From NCBI GenBank assembly GCA_963921825.1, contig OY997594.1:33152956-33216955 (forward strand): 64,000 nucleotides of DNA. The letters run 5' to 3'. The notes under the pieces were generated by a model. The model ran no database searches, had not been told where the DNA came from, and worked only from the letters and a program-made list of their open reading frames with translations. This DNA is from Erodium maritimum (lineage: Eukaryota; Streptophyta; Magnoliopsida; Geraniales; Geraniaceae). Positions 57,026 through 64,000 of this stretch are shown piece after piece. Positions within the stretch are counted from its first letter, which is position 1; every line of letters starts with the position of its first letter. The translations under genes and the position numbers were made by a program.

Positions 57026-58568
57026 CGTGCTACCTTCGGGATTCACAAGACGGTGTTCAAAGTTTCGGTTTTGCTTGAGAGTTTCGTTTTTGGCATGTTG
57101 TTTTGCTAAATTGTTTGATAACATGTTTTAAATTCCTGTTTATGGATTTAATGCATGTAAAATGAATTTTTGAAAATTATTTCAAATCTGGAAATTTTGA
57201 AAAAAAAATTGATTTTTCGGGTCTCGGGAGCGGGACTCTCGGGGAGCCGAAACCGAGGCCGAACGGGGCTCCATTGGACGGAGCTAGGCCAAGCATGACC
57301 ATTGGATGGTTGATATGCCAAGGCTAAACCGTTTTGTTAGTTATGACGAGTTTGGAACCGTCATGACTAACTCAAAGATCAATTGTTCAAAAGTTTCATT
57401 TTTGAACGATTTCGATAAACCGAGCATCAAAATTTTCGAAACTTGGCTATTAAATAAAACCGGAAAATCACATGATGTTTGATAACATGATTGTTTGATA
57501 ACACGATGTGTGATGTGATGTTGGCATGATGCACATTATAGCCCCGAGCTCGATTTAATTATTTATCGCTTTTCACGGCCTGCGAGCCGTTAGAGTTAGC
57601 GTGTAATTATTCTTTCAAGGTGTGGTCGTCGAACCACTTGTTTGTAATATTTATTTATTCCCGACCTGCGAGTCGTGTATTAAATTGTAATATTTTACTC
57701 AAGACGAAGAAAGGGCGAAAATGTCATTTGGTGGCTTTATGGGTGTTGGCATCGACTTGGAGTCGGTGGAGCTAAAGAAGCTAGTGGGAGTTAGTTTAGG
57801 GGGCTATTATGTGCACATTTATCGCTTTATGCTTGGTTTAGTTTATGCGTGATTAATTCTATGTGTTCTAGAATTGCATGCTTAACTTTATTTACCGAGC
57901 ATATCAACTCACATGCAAAGATAAAATTGGAATTTTAATCCTTGTGTGTGAGCCCTTAGAATCGTCATTACATTGGATGTAGTTGACGGGTTCGAAGGAA
58001 GAATTACATTGGATGTAATTTGAGGCATCATTGCATTTGGAATGTAGTTGATGTGCTCATCGCATCTAGGATGTGTCAAAGTTTTAAACACAACCGGACA
58101 AGTAAAAACGGGTCATGTCCGATACATCCCAATTATCAACACCTTACTACCTCCCCGTCTTATGGGTGTCGTGCGCATTAGCGGAGCATCCATGGGAAAG
58201 CGAGGTAGTAGGTTTGGACGACATATGTGGGTGTCATGCGCATTAGCGAAGCACCTACATAGTGACAAGCCATAGTTGAGAATTGGTGGACCCGACTACG
58301 ATTCTCAGCCTGAGGTTGAGCTAGGGTAACAGATAGGGTAAGCCGTGTACATAAGTACATACCCTAGCCAAGAGTCACATAGGATGTGATTGGATGGAGT
58401 CCTACCTACATAGCTCGATTAAATGGTGAGCATTAGTTCAGCTTAATCGAGTGAATCAAGGATCTTGGTTTCAGATTCTAATGGTTTAGAATCGATTGTT
58501 GGTGTTTAAGCTTGATCTTCATAAAATTCATTCAGTTTATTGATTGAATTTTATCTGTTGTAGATCAA
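57026..58568 (+). other. Cop1-d leader
   Basis: Collinear with the Cop1-b leader, with the paired GCGCATTAGCGGAGC/GCGCATTAGCGAAGC direct repeats near 58175-58255. No gene. Confidence 0.82.
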
Positions 58569-59100
58569 ATGGCAAATTCAGCGAACATTAATAGTTTGTC
58601 ATTAAAAACCATTCTTGACAGGGTCAAGCTAAATGGGACAAACTATTTGGACTGGTACATAATTTTGAGGATAGTCCTCAAGTCTGAACGCAAAGAATAT
58701 GTCCTTGACAAGGCTGTCTCTAAGACCATATCAGAGTTACATGAAGTGTCATTAACTGCTAAGAAAAATATATCAGGGATCTGGGATCCAAGGATATTCT
58801 AATGGTCAACAAGGGAATTGGAAGTGGCAAGGGCGGGGCCCATGCACACTTGGCAGGAAAATGAGACACTTGAGAATGTCTGCTTCTACTGCCAACAGCC
58901 TGGTCATTGGAACCGGGATTACAGGAAGTTCACGGCTGATCTGAAGAAGGGAAGTGGGACTGCGCCTTCATCAAATAGCTTGGATGATCTGAAGAAGGGC
59001 AGTAGGACTGCGCCTTCATCAAGAAACCTGGATGATCTAAGGAAGGATGGTGGGACCGTGCCTTCATCCGGTATTAACTCTATAGAGCTACATCTCTCTA
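58569..59100 (+). pseudogene. Cop1-d gag remnant
   Basis: ATG at 58569 (MANSANINSLSLKTILDRVKL) to a stop at 58800-58802 after the SKTISELHEV join. 58818-59100 stays open through NVCFYCQQPGHWNRDYRKF (zinc knuckle with Tyr in place of the last Cys) and the three 48-bp repeats at about 58938-59081. This is the cleanest copy for seeing the knuckle defect. Confidence 0.85.
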
Positions 59101-59685
59101 CTTCCAAAGATTCATGGGTATTAGATACCAGGACTGAATCTCAAACATGCACTAATATATGGTGGCTGAAAGTAGGAGAGGTTGTGAAAGCACGAAGTGG
59201 ACCTCAGAGTTGTGGCAACTGTTGTAGGATCCATGCGTCTTGCTTTGCCAAGAGTCCCTGTCTTAGTATTGTATAATGTATATTGCATACCTAATTTTAG
59301 TAGGAATATTATATCTGTATCCGTGTTTGACAAGGAAGGATATAATGTTAATATTGAAAATGTAGTTTTCAATGCTCTATGCAATGATATGTTTTATACC
59401 AGTACTGACTTGGTTGGAGGATTGTACATATTAGATATGGGTAACAACGCCTCAAGTTCTATATATTACGTTAATACCAAGAGGTCTAAATCCAACGATT
59501 TAAACCAACTCTGTTATGGCACTGTCATTTGGGCCACATAAACAAGAAGCGCCTATCAACACTTTAGAAGTGCGGGCTTTCAGGTTCATTCGAATTCCAT
59601 TTGATCGATAGGTGCAAGGTTTGTTTTATGGGAAAAATGACTAAAGTGCCCTTTATCGATTGCGATGAAAGGGCGGGTGAATTAT
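59101..59685 (+). pseudogene. Cop1-d protease and GAG-pre-integrase remnant
   Basis: DSWVLDTRTESQTCTN shows the same DTR change as Cop1-b. Then VVATVVGSMRLALPRVPVLVL and YCIPNFSRNIISVSVFDKEGY follow in another frame (59197-59541), ending near the pre-integrase. HSIDRCKVC-like residues are readable near 59595-59625 despite stops. Confidence 0.8.
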
Positions 59686-60440
59686 TGGGGCTGATACACT
59701 CGAATGTGTGTAGACCAATAAGTTAATTTGCCAGGAGGGGTTTTAGCTACTTTATCACATTTATTGATGATTCCAGTAAATATGGTTATGTCTATTCGGT
59801 AAGACATAAGTCTGAAGCTTTTGATAAATTCAAAGAGTTTAAGACTAAAGTAGAAAACCAGCTCGACAAAGGTTTTAAGACACTTCGACTGGATCGAGGT
59901 GGAAAATACTTGACCACAGAGTTATTAGATCATCTAAAAGAGAATGGGATCCTTTTGGAATGGACTCCTCCTACGACACTATAGTTGAAAGGTGTAGCCA
60001 AAAGGAGAAATCGGACATTGTTAGACAATGGTCCGTTCCATGATTGGACTGATCTCCCAATCTCTTTCTGGGGTTATGCTCTAGAGACGACCGCATTCAT
60101 AGTGAATCGGGCTTCGACGAAGGGTGTGGAAGGGACACCATTTTAAAATGGTACGGGATGATGCCCGCTTTGTCCTTCCTAAAGATTTGTGGTTGTGAGG
60201 CTTATGTGAAACATTTGGTTTCGACTAAGCTCGAACCAAGATATGCACCTTCGTGTGGTATCCCAAAGTAACATGGGGATACTACTTCTACAATCCCAGT
60301 GAGAACATGGTGTTCGTCGCTTGGGGTGGGGTCTTTATGGAAAAGGAGTTTTGTTTCCAAAGACGTCATTGGGAGGACTGTGCATCTCGAAGAAATTCAG
60401 GATGGTACAGATCTGTCTAAACCAATTGACAACCCAGTAG
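59686..60440 (+). pseudogene. Cop1-d integrase remnant
   Basis: LIHSNVCRPIS (Asp to Asn), FITFIDDSSKYGYVY, KTLRLDRGGKY and HLKENGILLEWTPP are readable at 59690-59980. KRRNRT (Glu to Lys) is at about 59997-60020. C-terminal pieces reach 60440, with several frame changes. Confidence 0.82.
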
Positions 60441-61598
60441 AAATGAGCCAGAGATTGTCGTAGAGTAAGAACCAATTCCTGGTACAATCCCAGAAGGTCA
60501 AAGGCGATTTGAAAGGATCAATCATCCACCTCCAAGATATGTTATCCGGAGGTGACAATGAAGTCATGGTGGATCACGATGATCCATCCACCTTTCAGGA
60601 AGTCGTGGATGGGCCCGACTCCGAGTTATGGCTGGGAGCCATGAGGGAGGAAATGCAATCCATGTCGGACAACCGAGTCTGGGAAACGGTTGATCCCATC
60701 AATGGTGTGAGGACCATCGGATGCAAATGGATCTTCAAGGTGAAGATGGACATGGACGGCAACCCTCTGACCTACAAAGCTCAACTGGTGGCGAAAGGTT
60801 ATAGGAATATCCAATGGATTGACTATGAGGAAACCTTATCCCTAGTGGCTATGTTCAAAATCGATCCAAATTCTTCTTGACATAACTACATATCATAATT
60901 ACGAGATATGGCAAGTGGATGTCAAAACCGCTTTCCCAAATGGAAATTTGACTGAGTACGTTTGTATGTCTCGGCCCAAAGGTTTTGACGATCCGAAGAA
61001 TAAGGGAAAGATTTATAAGTTTTTGAAATCCATTTATGGATTGAAACGAACTTCTCGGAGTTGGATCCTTCGTTTTGATGAAGCTGTAATTGGATTTGGC
61101 TTAGTCAAGAACGAGGATGAATCTTGCGTTTATAAGAAGGCTAGTGGGAGCAAGATTACCTTTCTGGTTCTCATTGAAAACGACTTCCCAACCTTGCACG
61201 AGACTAAAGCTTGGTTGAGGAAGTGTTTTTCAACAAAGGACTTATGCGATGCTTCTTATATCTTAAGGATTAAGATATGTAGTGATCGCACCAAGAGGGT
61301 ATTGGATTTAAGTCAGGGAACCTATGTGAACAAGGCATTGACTAGGTTCTCAATGCTCGATTCAAAGAAAGGACTCTTACCCACTAGTCATGACATTCAT
61401 CTCAGCAAGACTCAGTGTCCTAAGACACCTGATGAGCTGAAAAGGATGATGCGAATCCCATGTGCCTGGGGGCGGGATCGATCATATATGCCATGACATG
61501 TACGAGACCGGACGTCTCGTAAGCCTTATGATGTACCAGTAGACATCAGTCTAACCCGGGGAAAAGATGATGCTGAACTAGTCGTCGAAGGATGAGTA
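60441..61598 (+). pseudogene. Cop1-d reverse transcriptase lacking the YVDD motif
   Basis: 60509-60880 encodes LWLGAMREEMQSMSDN, CKWIFKVKMDMDGNP, KGYRNIQWIDYEET and LVAMFKID, longer than in b and c. 60915-61496 continues VDVKTAFPNGNL, YKFLKSIYGLKRTSRSW and FLVLIENDFPTLHE. The same seven-codon gap lies at about 61169. Confidence 0.87.
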
Positions 61599-62083
61599 GA
61601 CGCTAGTTTTCCAAGAGAAATCCAGATGACTTTAGAAGTCAGCCATGATATGTGTTTACGCTGAATGGCGGAGCTTTAGCTGGGAGAGTGTAAAGCAAGA
61701 TACCATTGCCGAATCTATGACAGAGGCCAAGTACATGGATGCTGCATAGGCAGCTAAGGAGGCTATGTGGATTTGGAAATTCACGGCAGGGTTGGGTGTA
61801 ATTAAAAACCCATCCAGCCTGGTGAATCCATTTTGCGACAACACAAGGGCCATTGCGCAAGCTAAAAGCACAGATCGCATAACAAATCCAAACATGTACT
61901 GCGGCGTATCCACCTCATCAGAGAAATACTGAACTGAGGTGAAGTGAAGATAACCTATATTGCAACAGATGATAACATAGCCAACCCTTTGACTAAGGCA
62001 GTGTCGCTGCCTGAACATGTTAGACATGTAAAGTCGATGGGCACATATTGGAATTTAGATTGGAACTAAGGAAAATGGGAGAT
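61599..62083 (+). pseudogene. Cop1-d RNase H remnant
   Basis: Pieces of AKEAMWIWKF and CDNTRAIAQAKS are readable around 61740-61880, with a TAG early in the segment (61747-61749). The polypurine region before the LTR is altered (GGAAAATGGGAGAT). Confidence 0.78.
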
Positions 62084-63640
62084 TGTTAGTCTTAGTGCCC
62101 ATAGTTCAATCCTAAATGTCCAAATGTATATATCATCGTTAGCAATAAAATTAAAGTGGCTTTATATTACTTATGTGTTGGAGTAATATATCGATGTGTG
62201 CTCTGATCTATGCCCACCATGTGAATAGAACCATAGATCGAGATAGATCACACTCGATGGTTCCCTAGTCAACAAAGCTTCACTAGAAGCGACTAGTATT
62301 AAAGATGGCTCTTTATGGCTTACGTTCTGTTAGTCATTGGAATGGGATTCCGGAGTCTGATCATAGATATCATGTGGGACATGATATTGGACGACCGGCC
62401 CTGAATATGTGCCATAGATTAAGTCATGAACATATTCAGTGTCATAGCTTGTCATGTATCCTTAGACCAAGGAGTCTTTGTGATCGCTATGTAGTCAACA
62501 ACTGAGTTTGACCTGAGCCTAACGTTGTCCGTAACAGGGCTTCCATAATGGCCAGGATTGGCTTGGGGATGGGCTACATGAGTGACACGAAAGGCGGCTA
62601 AGGGATTTATCTCTCATACTGAGGTATGGGAAAGATATCTTTTCTCGGCCGCTTGATCGAGAGTGACTGAAAAATAGCATGGCCATGCACATGATACTGG
62701 TATCATATCTTCAGTCATCTCACATATCAAAGAACGGTGATTGAGAATAATAAGGATGACGGCTCTATGTCTTATCTCAATCAGGATATCGGATATAAAA
62801 GGATAGTGACAGGGATGACGGAAAGGTTAGAATCGACAAGGTCGATTCGTTATGCAGTGTCAGTCAATACTAAAGTCTCGTTAGTTGCCACTTAAATCGG
62901 ATCAAGTAAAATGGGATTTTACGTTGATCTATTGACATGCATAAACCTAAGGGTCACACCGGAGGATGAAACTCATTGACACATTTATGGAGAATGGCCA
63001 AAAGGGAGTTGTCTCGGGACATGACCAAAACTGGGTTTTGGGTCATGTGCCCGTAAGTGAATAGAACTTTACGGATCGAGACAAGGCTTGGAGTCTTGGG
63101 ATTGATCGCGTCGGATAATGTTGGACATTTCCGGTATGGAAGGCTTGGAGGTGATGAGCGAATCACGGGACCTCGTTGGAAATGACCACGGGCCATGTTC
63201 CAAGAGGCCCATGCAACCAAGGCCCATGGAACTAATTAATCAAGTCTTGATTAATTAGTACTAAGTAAGGAAGACAAGGATTAAGGTGTTGGTGATTCAC
63301 CACCTAACCGAATCTTGTCTAGGCATACTTTGTCCTATTTACACCTTACTTGACACCATACTTGTCCCATGCCTTTAGTTGGACAAGTATGGGTTTTGTT
63401 ATGTTTAAGTCATCTTTTTTCAACATAACAAACACAAGACAAGAATAGGAAACACAACTTCTCTCCCCCTTCCCTTGCAATTTCGGGTTTGGCAAGCTCC
63501 CACCTCCATTTTTGTGTTCTTGAGTCCTCAAAGAGAAGAACTGCGTGGCTTTGATTCCCATGTGGATATGTAGGCGTCTTGGAGACTCAAGCCAATCATT
63601 CATTACCCGGTGTTCTTGTTTTGGTAAGAAATAATGCTGA
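62084..63640 (+). repeat. Cop1-d last LTR, 3' truncated
   Basis: It starts TGTTAGTCTTAGTGCC and follows the family to TAAGAAATAATGCTGA. The final ~130 bp, including the CCAACA end, are missing and host sequence begins at 63641. Confidence 0.9.
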
Positions 63641-63940
63641 CATAGGGAGGGCAGCATGTGAAGAAGTCCGAACAGACAAGGGTAAAGAGAAACAACAGGA
63701 GAGAACACCGGTAAGTCCTAAGAAGAGGCAAGTAATTGAGGAGGGGTGGAAAGCACCTGAAAATACTGTCAGTACAAAGAAAAGAAAAGCCAAACAACAA
63801 GGTAGAGCATCTGGAAGTACGAAGAAGATGCCTATATCAGGGAGCCTGGTAAGCAGGATGACAGATGTGGATTCTCCACTAACAGAAGAAGAGAAAATGT
63901 GGATGGACTGGCTCTTAAACGATGAGCGGGGAGATGAGTG
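63641..63940 (+). pseudogene. Broken 41.3-kb gene, downstream exon
   Basis: The open frame IGRAACEEVRTDKGKEKQQE, SPKKRQVIEEGWK, TKKRKAKQQGRA, LTEEEKMWMDWLLNDERGDE is Lys-rich, like the linker after the N-terminal domain in this gene family. It ends at a good splice donor (GAGTG/GTAATC at 63940-63941); if read through, TAA follows two codons later. The next bases contain the TTTATCA repeat typical of this gene's introns, which ties this exon to 41318-43056. The left edge is a deletion junction. Confidence 0.6.
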
Positions 63941-63968
63941 GTAATCAGCTAAACCCTGCCCTTTAGTG

Positions 63969-63997
63969 TTTATCAATACTGTCTTGTAGTGTTATCA
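63969..63997 (+). repeat. 22-bp-phased TTTATCA repeat, third tract (cut by window end)
   Basis: TTTATCA at 63969 and GTTATCA at 63991, exactly 22 bp apart, in the putative intron after the last exon seen. Confidence 0.7.
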
Positions 63998-64000
63998 ACT

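Larger units (their letters stand above)
54378..63640 (+). mobile_element. Cop1-d: three-LTR tandem Cop1 array
   Basis: Order: truncated LTR (54378-54787), 3' end of an interior (54788-55325), full LTR (55326-57012), complete interior (57013-62083), LTR lacking its last ~130 bp (62084-63640). The middle LTR therefore serves both interiors. Such arrays arise when homologous LTRs recombine unequally. It sits in Gyp1 (left flank TCCCT, 54373-54377). The right side joins host exon sequence directly. Confidence 0.9.

Noticed and set aside
63596..63976. 126-codon minus-strand ORF near the right end
   Set aside because: Antisense of the Lys-rich downstream exon; the plus strand shows the gene-family-like composition and splice donor.

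Overview
This is a plant nuclear window (no bacterial-style operons) made almost entirely of nested transposable elements. Around position 38.3-43 kb there is an island of host-like DNA. Evidence for a plant: Ty1/copia elements primed by initiator tRNA-Met (TGGTATCAGAGC), PIF/Harbinger elements with a plant-type Myb-like ORF1, a plant L1-type LINE tail, foldback MITEs, and a spliced LEA-type gene with G-box/ABRE sites. The species cannot be told from the sequence. Labels used below: Cop1 = copia family with 1.69-kb LTRs (copies a-d plus isolated LTRs), Cop2 = an older relative of Cop1, Cop3 = a TNT1-like copia with 339-bp LTRs, Gyp1 = a Ty3/gypsy fragment, Harb1-3 = three PIF/Harbinger remnants.

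Layout. 1-5374: Cop1-a (minus strand, cut by the window edge), inserted in the Myb-like ORF of Harb1 (5375-6479). 6491-12590: Harbinger fragments, a LINE 3' end (7150-8234, minus), a Harb2 transposase split by an isolated Cop1 LTR (8729-10396), a 310-bp hairpin, and the C-terminal half of Harb3 (minus). 12591-35876: Cop2, inserted in Harb3 with target duplication GAGAA. Inside Cop2 sits Cop3 (15326-29201), and inside Cop3 sit Cop1-b (17259-25653) and a truncated Cop1 LTR (28068-29186). This makes a nest four levels deep. Harb3 resumes at 35877. 36848-38300: a foldback element and AT-rich DNA. 38304-39556: a three-exon LEA-like gene with a signal peptide (minus strand), the best candidate for a working host gene. 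41318 onward: a multi-exon gene or pseudogene of the plant family whose N-terminal domain is often linked to Ulp1-type proteins. It is broken by a frameshift, two nonsense codons, Cop1-c (43057-51511) and Gyp1, into which a three-LTR Cop1-d array (54378-63640) inserted. Host exon sequence resumes at 63641.

Three points stand out. First, all Cop1 copies share the same inactivating changes: deletion of the reverse transcriptase YVDD motif, integrase D to N and E to K changes, a damaged protease and zinc knuckle, and a deleted gag core. Yet Cop1-c has a perfect 5-bp target duplication and almost identical LTRs, so a coding-dead lineage appears to have been amplified in trans, recently. Second, the 5' leader and introns of the broken host-like gene carry a heptamer, TTTATCA, phased at about 22 bp. 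It occurs in three separate non-coding segments, one of them beyond 20 kb of inserted DNA. Third, boundaries and target duplications allow the order of insertion to be reconstructed.

Limits: all comparisons were made by eye, family names rest on motif recognition, and boundaries of decayed elements (Harbinger, LINE, MITE) are approximate.
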